64,000 nt of DNA from Pararobbsia silviterrae (GCF_003628125.1 NZ_RBZU01000004.1:372001-436000), one strand, 5' to 3'; counted from the stretch's first letter, positions 54,231 to 63,867 are shown. The notes: a model not told the origin generated them from the sequence alone. Numbers and translations are program-made.

Positions 54231-57049
54231 ACGACCGCATGCCATTGTTTCGCCTCGTGCAGGCGGACATTCACTTCGACGCCCTCTACGAACAGGCCAA
54301 GCGGACTGTCGAGCGCTTCGGCGGTCAGATCTGGACCGACATGGGCGAACACGATCCCGGTGTGACGTTTCTCGAGGGGTATAGCTATAGCGTCTCGGAT
54401 CTTGCGTATCGGCACACGTTGCCGCTCGAAGATCTCTTGACGCCGCCGATCGATGAACAGGTCGACGGTCAGGGCATTTTCCCGGCGGACTTCGGCCCGC
54501 AGACGGCGTTGACGTGCGGGCCGATCACGCTCGATGACTATCGACGTGCGTTGTTGGATCTCACGAATACCGCACGCACGACGTATCTATTTCGTAACGT
54601 CCAGATCTTTCCGTTGAACTCCACGGATACCGAAAAGCCTTCGTATGACTACGACTACGTCTATTACTACGACAAGTCGAGCTTGGTGTTTACGTTTGTC
54701 AAACCGGAGGTGGGGGACGAGACCGTTACGTACTATCTGCGCGGCAACTACAGGCTCTATGTCGAACCGATGCCCGGCGTGTGGAGTGCGGACTCGGATG
54801 CGCAAGCCGTATTGAGCGATTTTCTCCTCAATAACCGAAATCTTTGCGAGAGCGTCAGTCAGGTGAATTGGACGAGCGCGGACCCGATTGTTCCTGTCGC
54901 AGAGATCGAAGTCGAAGCGGGTGTACACAATTACGCCGACATTCAGGCTCAGCTCTATTCGGCCGCATGCGCATACATTTCGCCGGCGGTATCGCACGTC
55001 GAGACGGCAACATTGTTGGATCAAGGCCTGACAGCGCAAGACATCTATCAAGGTCCTTATCTTGAACATGGATGGCAACCGCAACTGCCGGCGCAGACCG
55101 ACTACACGCACGCGGTGGTTGTGAACCTGAGCGGCCTTGCCGAAAAGTGGATGGAGATCGACGGCGTCAAGCGTATTCATTCATTGACGGAAGCGTCCGC
55201 CACGGCGACCGAGCCGTGGATCTGGCAGACAGCGGCCCCGGGTCAGTACCCTCTGCCATGGGGTGCGGATCTCGCCAGCTTTGTCGAACACGTCCGCTTG
55301 GTGACGGCGGATGGGACATACGTGAGTGCGACGGCAGACGACATTGCGGCGGCGCTCCCGCCCGTCGTTATCGAAGACAATTCGCCCGTCGTTTTGCCGT
55401 ACGGTAAGCCGCGGGATGTCGCGCAATATCATCCGGTCAGCGACAAGATTCCGCCGTGCTATGGCTTGCAGTTGCAACCCGAGCAGGGTGCTCCGTTACC
55501 GCTTTTTCAATATCTTCTCGCGTTCGAGCAGGCGATGGCCAACGGCTGCGCGCAATTGTCGATGTTGCCCAAGCTGCTTTCGTTCGAGCGGACCGGCGAT
55601 ACGGTCTGGGGTGAACAATGGCCGTACGCTGCCGGAAGCGCCGGGGATGCGGCCCATACCTTGTACAAGTCCGCGTTGATTGCGCAGAGCGCGTCCTTGG
55701 CGAATGACTACGACCAGGAACTTCGAATTCTCGATGACTTGCTGGGTTATTTCGGCACGGAACGCGCGTCGCGGATGCTCGACACGACCGAAGACGATTT
55801 TCTGAGCGTCGAGCAATCGTACCTGAAGCAAATCACGACGCTCGCTTACTCGCGGGACAATATTCGAATCGATCAGGTGTCCGCGCTACAAAAGCGCATT
55901 GCGGCGCGTTTGGGATTGGGGCCGAATCTGTTCGTCGATCCGGTCGATATGGGCGAGTTGCCGTTCTATCTTGTCGAACACCGCGCGCTGCTGCCTGTCA
56001 AGCCATCGGCGGATTACGACGTGCCGACCTATCCGACGACTGTCACGGTGTCGGACGATGGGCTGATCATGACCGTCGTGAATCCGGCGACACCTTCGCT
56101 CGCAAATCTCAAAAAGGGTCAATTGATCGATTTTGTCTTGTATGCGATGACAGAAAGCAGGATCACGTTGCAAGCGCTGATTGTCGATACGGTCGATGCG
56201 AACACACAGACCTTCACGTTACGCATCGACGAGAATCCAGTGCTTGATTTGCGGGTCGATGCCGTATTGACGGCACAGGCTGCCAAGGATCTCACGTGGC
56301 AAGCTTGCAAAAATTGGCTCGAAGAGATTCTCTATCGGCTTCAATATGCGTCCGACACGCCGTCGTCGCCGGTCGATCCGGTTACGCTGACGATTCCTGA
56401 GTCTTTCCCGTTTCCGGCCGGGGTTCGGATCGGTGACACGCTGTCGATCGTCCCGTTCGATCTGACATCGGCGGAGACGCCGGTCAAGGTGACTGTTCAA
56501 GATGTCGACGGTATTCAAGGTACGGTGACGGTCGCTCGGGTCGATTCCTCCGATACGTATCCGCTCGCGGCCGATGCTGCGAACTACGTCTGGTATACGT
56601 TGAATACTGCTGATCGGTTTTCAATGATCGTGAGCCTGGTGCTCGACAAGACGATGTTGCCGGCGAACGGAGATCCCTACGCGACCGAAGCTTGGATCAA
56701 GCAATGCGTGCAAGAAGAATTGCCCGCGCATGTGGCGCTCATGATTCACTGGCTCACCGGCGATAGCGAGAGCAGCCAATCGTTCGAGAGTTTTGCGATT
56801 TGCTATGCGAGCTGGCAAGACGGACAAACCGCACCAAGCACCGCGACGTGGCAATTGCTCTGGAAGCTCGGACTCGGCACGGTTCCAGTTAAGTTAAATA
56901 CCGGCATCGGATCGATGAAGGTCGCGACCCCCGACGAGCGGGCGGCCGCCGTCGGCGCTGATGGCACGGAGTGGAATGCGGACTACATTCTCGTGGAATA
57001 TTTGTTCTTCGTGCCGAAGGGCAGCACGGCGAGCGGATCGACAATATGA
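54227..57049 (+). CDS. eCIS baseplate wedge protein 2 (Afp12/Pvc12-like)
   Basis: 940-residue baseplate protein. The N-terminus RTVERFGGQIWTDMGEHDPG, then VTFLEGYSYSVSDLAYR, is the strongly conserved wedge motif of Afp12/Pvc12. The central part holds GLQLQPEQGAPLPLFQYLLAF, the C-terminus VQEELPAHVALMIHWL. It dimerises with Afp11-like protein around the spike. The start overlaps the preceding stop; the stop overlaps a possible start of the fibre gene. Confidence 0.92.
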   Translation: MNDRMPLFRLVQADIHFDALYEQAKRTVERFGGQIWTDMGEHDPGVTFLEGYSYSVSDLAYRHTLPLEDLLTPPIDEQVDGQGIFPADFGPQTALTCGPITLDDYRRALLDLTNTARTTYLFRNVQIFPLNSTDTEKPSYDYDYVYYYDKSSLVFTFVKPEVGDETVTYYLRGNYRLYVEPMPGVWSADSDAQAVLSDFLLNNRNLCESVSQVNWTSADPIVPVAEIEVEAGVHNYADIQAQLYSAACAYISPAVSHVETATLLDQGLTAQDIYQGPYLEHGWQPQLPAQTDYTHAVVVNLSGLAEKWMEIDGVKRIHSLTEASATATEPWIWQTAAPGQYPLPWGADLASFVEHVRLVTADGTYVSATADDIAAALPPVVIEDNSPVVLPYGKPRDVAQYHPVSDKIPPCYGLQLQPEQGAPLPLFQYLLAFEQAMANGCAQLSMLPKLLSFERTGDTVWGEQWPYAAGSAGDAAHTLYKSALIAQSASLANDYDQELRILDDLLGYFGTERASRMLDTTEDDFLSVEQSYLKQITTLAYSRDNIRIDQVSALQKRIAARLGLGPNLFVDPVDMGELPFYLVEHRALLPVKPSADYDVPTYPTTVTVSDDGLIMTVVNPATPSLANLKKGQLIDFVLYAMTESRITLQALIVDTVDANTQTFTLRIDENPVLDLRVDAVLTAQAAKDLTWQACKNWLEEILYRLQYASDTPSSPVDPVTLTIPESFPFPAGVRIGDTLSIVPFDLTSAETPVKVTVQDVDGIQGTVTVARVDSSDTYPLAADAANYVWYTLNTADRFSMIVSLVLDKTMLPANGDPYATEAWIKQCVQEELPAHVALMIHWLTGDSESSQSFESFAICYASWQDGQTAPSTATWQLLWKLGLGTVPVKLNTGIGSMKVATPDERAAAVGADGTEWNADYILVEYLFFVPKGSTASGSTI

Positions 57050-57066
57050 ATGGCAAGGAGCCTATC

Positions 57067-57909
57067 ATGACGAAGCGTAAATCGGCGCGTGCGACGACGG
57101 GCGGAACGACCGAGGCGTTGAAGGGCAAATTCGCGGCGGGCAGCATCCCGCTCGACACGGATTTTGCGGAACTCATCGACATTGCCGATTGCGGTCGTTT
57201 GGCGATCGGACAAAGCCCCGATCAGACCGATAACACCGTCGGACTGGGTCTTGAACTGATGACCGACGCCGCCGATATCGGGAAGCTCAAAGTCAAAGTC
57301 AAGCCGAATGGCGGCATCGTGGCCGACGCGGATGGGCTGCGCTGCGATCCGATGGCCGCAATGCCCATCGGGACCATTCTGATGTTCAGTGGAACCGTGA
57401 CGCCGCCGACCGGATGGCATGTCTGCGACGGGACGACAGGTACGCCGAACCTTAAGAACCGATTCGTCATGGGATCGGCCGGGTTGACGGCGGGTGATAC
57501 AAATAGCGACGTCACGATGACTGGCGGGGTCAACGCGATGTATGTGGCGGCCACGACATCGACGACGCCGAATTCAGATTTGGTTGTGACAGTGCAAGAT
57601 CATGTTTTGTTGGCACCAGAAATTCCGAAATTGGAGCTAAAGATTCACGATCATGTTTATTACACCACGTTGGGTGGTTTTGAGGAAGGAATCGCTAGCG
57701 GTGGCGATCAGGATAGAACATACGGACGTCTAGCAACTGATATTGAGAACTCAGAATACGGGGCGCTGTATGCGGAGCAATATGGCGACCCGACGACATA
57801 CGGGCAACCTCATAATCACGGGGCAACCGTGACAGGCTTTGATCATGATCATACCGTCTCCGTCAAGATTCCGTATTACAGCCTTGTCTTTATCATGAAA
57901 ATTGCATAG
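57067..57909 (+). CDS. eCIS tail fibre with collar domain and HxH tip (Afp13/Pvc13 position)
   Basis: 280-residue fibre. A phage tail-collar domain starts near residue 99 (MPIGTILMFSGTVTPPTGW, then NLKNRFVMGS). The C-terminus carries three His-x-His motifs (194/196, 249/251, 260/262), like the iron-binding tip of phage T4 gp37. It should trimerise and bind target cells. The tip DNA is AT-rich (46% GC at 57601-57780), unlike the rest. AAGGAG precedes ATG 57067; ATG 57046 overlaps the previous stop and is an alternative. Confidence 0.87.
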   Translation: MTKRKSARATTGGTTEALKGKFAAGSIPLDTDFAELIDIADCGRLAIGQSPDQTDNTVGLGLELMTDAADIGKLKVKVKPNGGIVADADGLRCDPMAAMPIGTILMFSGTVTPPTGWHVCDGTTGTPNLKNRFVMGSAGLTAGDTNSDVTMTGGVNAMYVAATTSTTPNSDLVVTVQDHVLLAPEIPKLELKIHDHVYYTTLGGFEEGIASGGDQDRTYGRLATDIENSEYGALYAEQYGDPTTYGQPHNHGATVTGFDHDHTVSVKIPYYSLVFIMKIA

Positions 57910-57944
57910 CGCCGTTTAACTAACGCAATGCATCGTGCCATGCC

Positions 57945-59336
57945 ATGACGCACACGATAACCCTCGTTCAAGCTGAACTTGAATTGCCTTTTGGCATGCA
58001 TGACATGCTCTCGCGCCGATGTGCCGACGTTCTTCGCCGTGTGCTCTCTTCGGAGTGTGAAACTGTTCTAAATGCAATTGATTCCGGCGTGGATCGAACG
58101 CTCCATATCGATCGCTTGACGATCGATCTTGGTCAGATATCGCTCGATCGCTTGGAAAGTCTTTTGCGCGAGCGCTGTTTGAAGATGTTCGAAGCCGGCG
58201 TCCGGGATCGAATCGATCGCATGCGCGATCGGTTCGACGTGGGCGTAGGCGATGAGGGGGAGGAGGTATTCGATGCATCGTCACGCCGATTCGAAGCGTA
58301 TTTGCGCGCGCCTGACAATACACATCGCGGTGCGTTGATCGACGCGTTGAGGCGCGGCATGCATACGGATCCGGGACGCTGGCGGCGCGTCGTCGCCGAT
58401 AGCGGATTGCTCGAAACGGCGCGGCGTAACTTGGTGTCGCTGGTCGGCGAAGTCGAACTTGCGAATTTGATGGGCTGGTCCGACCGTGCGACCCCGCAAC
58501 GCGTGCTGCTCGAGTCGTTGCGCTACGCGCACGAACACGACATCGCGATCGCGCCGCCCGAACGGGGCGACGTCATGTCGATCGATCCGTCGGCAGACAC
58601 CGATATCGCGCGGACTGTCGTGTCTCGACACGCGTCTCGCGGCTTGCAGCCATGGGTCGACGCGATTCGGCGGCAACCGCGGATGCAAGGACTGAGCGAG
58701 ATGATGGACAAGGCCACGCAAGGCGCGTCGAATCCGATGCCTGCACAATCGATGTCCGACGTGGCGCCGCAAGTCCGCCTTGTCGCGAATGCGGGCCTCG
58801 TCACGCTATGGCCGCTGCTGCCCGATCTGTTTCGACGCCTGGGTTTGTACGAGGACGGCCGCTTTACGTCGTCGGAGGCGCAAGTCGAATGCGCGCTCTG
58901 GCTCGACTGGATCGCATTGGGCGACGTTCCGCTCGACGGCCAGATGTCAGTCGCGCGGTTTCTGTGCGGCGTCTCGGAAGACGTGCTGCTGCCCGAGCGC
59001 GTGCATGCCGATCACATGCGTGAGGCCGCCGAGCAATGGTTATCGACGGCTGTGCGGCAATTGCCCGGCTGGCGAACCTTGCGGATCGAGGATATTTGCC
59101 GATTCTTTCTCAGGCGGCCGGGCATGCTGAGCGTCGCGGCATCGGGGCCGATGCTCGAAGTCCCGTCGCAGGCCTTCGACATTCTGCTTGCCGATTGGCC
59201 CTGGCCGTTAAATGCGTTGACGCTGCCGTGGCTGCCGCAGCCGTGGTCGATTGAATGGAGCATGCCGGACATGGATGTCGCGGAGGGGAGTCCCGGCGCC
59301 CGTCGCGTGGTCGGGCGTCGGGGAAAACCCGGTTAG
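57945..59336 (+). CDS. eCIS tape measure protein (Afp14/Pvc14-like)
   Basis: 463-residue protein of the contractile injection system tape measure family. The start HTITLVQAELELPFGMHDM with IDRLTIDLGQISLDRLE is its hallmark; the rest is helical. Its length sets the length of the tube and sheath. Follows the fibre gene by 35 bases. The ribosome site is weak. Confidence 0.88.
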   Translation: MTHTITLVQAELELPFGMHDMLSRRCADVLRRVLSSECETVLNAIDSGVDRTLHIDRLTIDLGQISLDRLESLLRERCLKMFEAGVRDRIDRMRDRFDVGVGDEGEEVFDASSRRFEAYLRAPDNTHRGALIDALRRGMHTDPGRWRRVVADSGLLETARRNLVSLVGEVELANLMGWSDRATPQRVLLESLRYAHEHDIAIAPPERGDVMSIDPSADTDIARTVVSRHASRGLQPWVDAIRRQPRMQGLSEMMDKATQGASNPMPAQSMSDVAPQVRLVANAGLVTLWPLLPDLFRRLGLYEDGRFTSSEAQVECALWLDWIALGDVPLDGQMSVARFLCGVSEDVLLPERVHADHMREAAEQWLSTAVRQLPGWRTLRIEDICRFFLRRPGMLSVAASGPMLEVPSQAFDILLADWPWPLNALTLPWLPQPWSIEWSMPDMDVAEGSPGARRVVGRRGKPG

Positions 59337-59408
59337 ATGGAATGGACGTGCCGGTTCGTGAGATAAAGGCATGTCGGACAACCTGAGCTGCAAGGCCTGG
59401 AGAACCCA

Positions 59409-61514
59409 ATGCGAAATCCTCATTGGAATGTCCTGACCGCCATGGATGCGGAAGCGCTGGATGTCGGACCCGCTTGGGGCGCGCTGATGCCCGAGCTCGA
59501 ACGCATCGACTTGCTGTTGCAGCGGCGCTATCACCGTATTCATAGCGAGGATCCGGTGCCGTTCCCCGGTCACTTTCTGCTGGCGCCCGAGCGCGTCGAA
59601 TCGCGCATCGCCGAGCCGCATGGCGTGCCGCACTGGTGGGAGTCGGACGACCCGACGCCGCCGGTACCGCCGCCCGGCGCGATGCATCGGCTTGCGAGCA
59701 ATTTCGAGCTCAATGAATTCGAGTGGAACGTGCTGTTGCTCGCGCTCATGGTGCACGTCGACAGTCGTTACCATTTTTTGTTCTCCGATATTCAGGATAG
59801 CGAACGACAAAAGAGGCTGCCGACGATCGAACTCGCGCTGAGCCTCTTTTGTGACACTCCCGCCGAGCGGCTCGCGCGTCAAAGCAGTCTGTCCGCGGAC
59901 GGCAGTCTGATCCGGCATGGGCTTGTGCGATGGATGGACCGCCCCGGACAATCGAGCGACGGCTGGACGCAATGCACCTTGTTGACCGACATCGGCGTTT
60001 ATCACTACTTGCTTGGCCATCCCTATGCGCCGCCGTTCGAACTCGGAATCGAGAAGGTGAGCTGCATCGAGATCGAGCATGTGCCGTCGGTGTGCTCCGT
60101 GGTTGAACAGATCGAGGCATGGATCGAGATGCCGCGCCTCGATATTCATCCCGTGGCCGTGTTGCGTGCCGCGCCGGGGGCGGGCGCGGAGCGGCTCGTC
60201 AGTCAAATCGCGGCGCAATACGGTATGGACACGTATGCGCTCGACTGCGAAACGCTCTCGCGGGCCGGAACGCAGGGACTCTCCGCCTGCCGCAGCTTGT
60301 TCAGGGACATCCGCTTGCGCGAAGCGTGTCTCGTCATCCAAGGACTCACGTCCGCCACGACCGACGACGGGCGTGACCTGCAGGCGTTGATCGTGAAGTT
60401 GCTCGAGCAGCGAGGATTGCAGGTCGTGTGTCTGATCGACGCGCATGCGTCGCCGCCGAAACTCGCCGACGTGCCTCAACTGCATTTCGACTTGCCGATC
60501 ATGACGCGGGGCGAACGCGCGGCGAACTTGTATGCGCTCGTGCCTCCCGACGCAACGGTCGATTGCGAAGCGTTAAGCCAGCGATTCGGATTCTCCGCCT
60601 ACGATCTGCCCGTGATTGCGCGTGAAGCCGATCTTTATCGCCGGCGACGCGGTGCGCTCCACATGGACCATGAGGACATGTTGAAGGCGCTGCAACTCCG
60701 TGCGCAGCAGGATTTCGGAAAGCTTGCGCGAAGAATATCGCCGCGCCGAGGTTATGCGGACCTCGTCGTCGCCGACAGCGTGCTCGGTCAAATGACCGAT
60801 ATCATCAGCGCGGCGCGCTTTCGCGACGATGTGCTCGACATGGGCTTCGGCGCGAAGATCGGGTACGGTACAGGCATCAGTGCCTTGTTCTACGGCGATT
60901 CGGGGACAGGGAAAACGATGGCGGCCGAGGTGCTGGCCGGTCAACTGGGTGTCGATCTGATTCGTGCCGATCTGTCCGTCGTCGTCAACAAGTACATCGG
61001 CGAGACGGAAAAGCATCTCGCGAAGATCTTCGATCTCGCCGAGCGCGATGCGGGCGTGCTGTTCTTCGACGAAGCCGACGCCTTGTTCGGGAAACGCAGC
61101 GAAACGAAGGATGCACAGGACCGGCACGCGAATATCGAGGTGTCGTATCTATTGCAGCGTCTCGAGAATTATCCGGGGCTCGTGATTCTCGCGACCAACA
61201 ATCGAAGCCACCTCGACGATGCGTTCAGCCGCCGATTTACCTTCATCGTTCGCTTTCCGTATCCCGACGCGATCTTGCGCGAGCGGATGTGGCGCGCGAT
61301 CTGGCCGCCTGGCGTCGGTGTCGACCCCGAGGTCGATTTCACCAGCATGGCCGAGCGTATTCCACTGACGGGCGCGAATATTCGCAACGTCGCGCTGTTG
61401 GCGACTTGGCTGGCTCAAGCTGCGGGAGACAGCTCCATACGTCAACGCCATCTCGACCTGGCCGTCAAGCGTGAGCTCGCCAAAACGGGTCGAATTCTAT
61501 TTGAACCGCACTAA
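59409..61514 (+). CDS. eCIS AAA+ ATPase (Afp15/Pvc15-like)
   Basis: 701-residue ATPase. The C-terminal AAA domain has Walker A GDSGTGKT (496-503), Walker B VLFFDEAD (550-557), sensor ATNN and arginine finger SRRF. The N-terminal half is the Afp15-type region, including an inactive-looking second ATPase-like domain (VLRAAPGAGAERLV) with its Walker lysine missing. It is thought to help load cargo or assemble the particle. GGAG precedes the ATG. Confidence 0.93.
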   Translation: MRNPHWNVLTAMDAEALDVGPAWGALMPELERIDLLLQRRYHRIHSEDPVPFPGHFLLAPERVESRIAEPHGVPHWWESDDPTPPVPPPGAMHRLASNFELNEFEWNVLLLALMVHVDSRYHFLFSDIQDSERQKRLPTIELALSLFCDTPAERLARQSSLSADGSLIRHGLVRWMDRPGQSSDGWTQCTLLTDIGVYHYLLGHPYAPPFELGIEKVSCIEIEHVPSVCSVVEQIEAWIEMPRLDIHPVAVLRAAPGAGAERLVSQIAAQYGMDTYALDCETLSRAGTQGLSACRSLFRDIRLREACLVIQGLTSATTDDGRDLQALIVKLLEQRGLQVVCLIDAHASPPKLADVPQLHFDLPIMTRGERAANLYALVPPDATVDCEALSQRFGFSAYDLPVIAREADLYRRRRGALHMDHEDMLKALQLRAQQDFGKLARRISPRRGYADLVVADSVLGQMTDIISAARFRDDVLDMGFGAKIGYGTGISALFYGDSGTGKTMAAEVLAGQLGVDLIRADLSVVVNKYIGETEKHLAKIFDLAERDAGVLFFDEADALFGKRSETKDAQDRHANIEVSYLLQRLENYPGLVILATNNRSHLDDAFSRRFTFIVRFPYPDAILRERMWRAIWPPGVGVDPEVDFTSMAERIPLTGANIRNVALLATWLAQAAGDSSIRQRHLDLAVKRELAKTGRILFEPH

Positions 61515-61528
61515 CAGGAGTCCGACTC

Positions 61529-62140
61529 ATGTCCACGCCTTCCGATCCGTCCGTCGCTTCCGATGCCTCGATCATCAGCGTCAACGTGGCACTGCACAGT
61601 GCACTGAAAGACTATCTGAGTCCGGGCATCGATCTGACGTTCGCGCTTCCCGATCGAGATAGCGAGTTTTCGGTTCCGACGGTCAGCGTCTTCCTCTATG
61701 AAATCCATGAAGACTTACAGATGCGCAGCGGAGATGCGCGCAAATACGACTCGACAACGCACGTGTACGCACCCGGTACGGTTAACGTGAACTGCAACTA
61801 CCTGATTACCTATTGGGAAACGGTAACGTCGACGGATTCCCACGGTCCCGTCGCGCTGCCCGACTCGCAGGCGATGATGGCCATGAATCAGGTCGTCAAC
61901 GCGTTGGTGAACAATCGGCAGCTTAAAGGCTTGCCCCGTGCGTACACGCGCATGATCCCGCCTACGGAGGAACTCAATAGTCTCGGCAATTTTTGGCAAT
62001 CGATGGGCAACAAGCCGCGCTTGTCGATCAATTGCTCGATCACGGTGCCGCTGACGTTGACCGCGCCGGCCGCGACCGATACGACGCCGGCTGTCGAGAC
62101 CACCGAGGCTGACTTTGAACAAATTCCGGCAACAAGCTGA
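61529..62140 (+). CDS. eCIS tube terminator/cap protein, DUF4255 (Afp16/Pvc16-like)
   Basis: 203-residue DUF4255 protein that ends and caps the sheath and tube. Visible are VNVALHSALKDYLSP, VSVFLYEIHEDLQMRSGDARK, NCNYLITYW and LPRAYTRMIPPTEELN. Last structural gene of the cluster. A hairpin follows at 62177-62210. Confidence 0.93.
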   Translation: MSTPSDPSVASDASIISVNVALHSALKDYLSPGIDLTFALPDRDSEFSVPTVSVFLYEIHEDLQMRSGDARKYDSTTHVYAPGTVNVNCNYLITYWETVTSTDSHGPVALPDSQAMMAMNQVVNALVNNRQLKGLPRAYTRMIPPTEELNSLGNFWQSMGNKPRLSINCSITVPLTLTAPAATDTTPAVETTEADFEQIPATS

Positions 62141-62176
62141 CGCAGTGGAGTAGCAGAGACGCCGGGAAGTACGCGT

Positions 62177-62210
62177 ACACGCCGCACGGGGAGCGAGACA
62201 GGCGGCGTGT
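62177..62210. terminator. hairpin after the last eCIS gene
   Basis: ACACGCCGC at 62177-62185 and GCGGCGTGT at 62202-62210 form a nine-base stem with a 16-base loop. No U-run follows, so it may end transcription only partly, or mark the operon end before the AraC gene. Confidence 0.45.
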
Positions 62211-62264
62211 GCGATGCTCTTCCGGGCTGTAATCGCTTCAAGAACACATTCGAGGAGTGTCGAA

Positions 62265-63278
62265 ATGGAACTCCAATCGACCTATCGACGAACCGTCTAT
62301 TCAGGTTTCGAACCCTGTCTAGCCTATGACGTGTTGTACGGAGGGCATGTCGAACATCGACTCATGCACGCGCAAGCCGGCACACTCGAGCATCACCAGC
62401 TCGTGCTCGATGAGCTTCACCTTGATGTCGGACAGTACGATTTTCCCGTGATCGCGCAGGGTCGCATGCCGCAGGATGCGTTTTGCGTGAGTTTCGCCGT
62501 CGCCGGTAACGACGTCACCCGATACAACACGGTATTGGCCGGCGCCGACGAGGTACAGCTCTATGGTCCCGGCGCGGAGTTTTTGTATCATGCCGCCGGT
62601 GCGTCGAGCTGGGTCAATCTTGCCGTGACGGAGGCGTGTTTTCAAAGATGGGCCGTGGCTTGCGTCGGACGCCCGATGATCCTGCCGGCAACCCTGTCCA
62701 CCTCGATCCATCTGGATCCCGCACGGCGCGCGGCGCTCGCGAACGCGATCTGCGCGGCGGTGGCGGCCGTCAATTGGAGAAGCGGCGAAGGCGAGATCGA
62801 CGCGCATCTCGCGCGCGACGTGTATCGGTCCTTGCTTTTCGTGTGCACGGACATCCTCTCCAAAGCGGGCGCTCAGATCCGATCGGGACGATCCGCGGCG
62901 CAAGAACGCAATTTTCGCCGGATTCTCGCGTGCGAACGCATCGCGATGATCGAATGCGAATCGGACGCCGATGCGGAGTTCGCCATTTCCGACGCGGCCG
63001 AACAGATCGGCTGCACCCGGCGTGCGCTCGAACGCACGTTCAGACGCAGCGTCGACATGACCCCGACAGGGTGGATTCTCAACAAGCGTTTGAATTGCAC
63101 ACTGCGCGATTTTCTCGCGCCGAGCCCCTCGTGTTCCGTTTCAGGGACCGCGCTCAACTGGGGTTTTCGGCATCTTTCGCGATTCTCGGAACACTATCGC
63201 GCCACGTTCGGCGAGCTCCCAAGCCAGACCTTGAGCCGCTCTCGGTCTCGCCTGAGGCAAAGCGCACGATCCGCGTGA
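62265..63278 (+). CDS. AraC-family regulator downstream of the injection system
   Basis: 337-residue regulator. The C-terminal DNA-binding domain reads RRILACERIAMIECESDADAE region then QIGCTRRALERTFRRSVDMTP and GFRHLSRFSEHYRATFGELP, an AraC double helix-turn-helix. The N-terminal 180 residues are an AraC-binding-like sensor (DELHLDVGQYDFPV). GAGGAG precedes ATG 62265. Same strand and immediately behind the eCIS genes, so it may control them; this is inference. Confidence 0.88.
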   Translation: MELQSTYRRTVYSGFEPCLAYDVLYGGHVEHRLMHAQAGTLEHHQLVLDELHLDVGQYDFPVIAQGRMPQDAFCVSFAVAGNDVTRYNTVLAGADEVQLYGPGAEFLYHAAGASSWVNLAVTEACFQRWAVACVGRPMILPATLSTSIHLDPARRAALANAICAAVAAVNWRSGEGEIDAHLARDVYRSLLFVCTDILSKAGAQIRSGRSAAQERNFRRILACERIAMIECESDADAEFAISDAAEQIGCTRRALERTFRRSVDMTPTGWILNKRLNCTLRDFLAPSPSCSVSGTALNWGFRHLSRFSEHYRATFGELPSQTLSRSRSRLRQSARSA

Positions 63279-63339
63279 CACCATTCGTAATGGTGGGTGT
63301 CCTGCCAAACAAGCGGCTTTCAATCTACACTGCGACACG

Positions 63340-63367
63340 CGCGCGACGTCGACGTCGACGTCGCGCG
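63340..63367. repeat. 28-base perfect palindrome
   Basis: A perfect palindrome centred at 63353/63354 containing CGACGT repeated three times, between the AraC gene and the small secreted-protein gene. It could be an operator or a terminator. Unassigned. Confidence 0.5.
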
Positions 63368-63474
63368 GCACGCGGGGCGTGACGCGCTCCCCGGTATACT
63401 GCCCGATCGGTTCGCCAAGGAATCCGATCGGCTGGATGAATGCCACTTTCGCACGAGAACTAGAGAAGTATCGA

Positions 63475-63867
63475 ATGAAGAGGACATCGCTGTTTCTGAC
63501 GTGGGTCGCGTTTTGCACATTGACGAGCGCCGCTTGGGCATCCGACCCGAACGACGCCGGAAAGCGGCTCGCGCTGCTCCAGAGCATCCCCGATGCGTCT
63601 GCGCTCGGTCAGGCCGTCGAGCTTGACGATAATGCCGGGTGCCGTTTCATGGGCCAACTGAACCTCACGCACGTCGATGCGCAAGGGCATCCGCTTTCGC
63701 TGCTCGATCAAGGCGTCGGCGGCTCGGGTACGTGGTCGATCGACATTCACCAGCAAAACTGCAAGGGCGTCGTCAAAGCGGTCGAATTGCGCGTGCAGCT
63801 CCGCAATATCAGCGTCGAGCACGGCTATGTCGCCGGCGACGTCGTCGAGGCGTATCCGAAGCCGTAG
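63475..63867 (+). CDS. small secreted hypothetical protein
   Basis: 130-residue protein with a clear signal peptide (MKRTSLFLTWVAFCTLTSA, cleavage after AWA). The mature part contains two Cys (in NAGCRFMGQ and QQNCKGVV) that could form a disulfide. No domain recognised. Start chosen at the Met before the signal peptide. It lies behind the AraC gene and a perfect palindrome. Confidence 0.65.
   Translation: MKRTSLFLTWVAFCTLTSAAWASDPNDAGKRLALLQSIPDASALGQAVELDDNAGCRFMGQLNLTHVDAQGHPLSLLDQGVGGSGTWSIDIHQQNCKGVVKAVELRVQLRNISVEHGYVAGDVVEAYPKP

Noticed and set aside
43276-62140. Interpretation as a prophage or phage tail remnant
   Set aside because: No capsid, portal, terminase, integrase or lysis genes are present, while the Afp14-16-specific tape measure, AAA+ ATPase and DUF4255 cap are.
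43276-62140. Interpretation as a type VI secretion system
   Set aside because: There is no TssJ, TssL, TssM or ClpV gene, and three sheath genes with two tube genes fit Afp/PVC systems.
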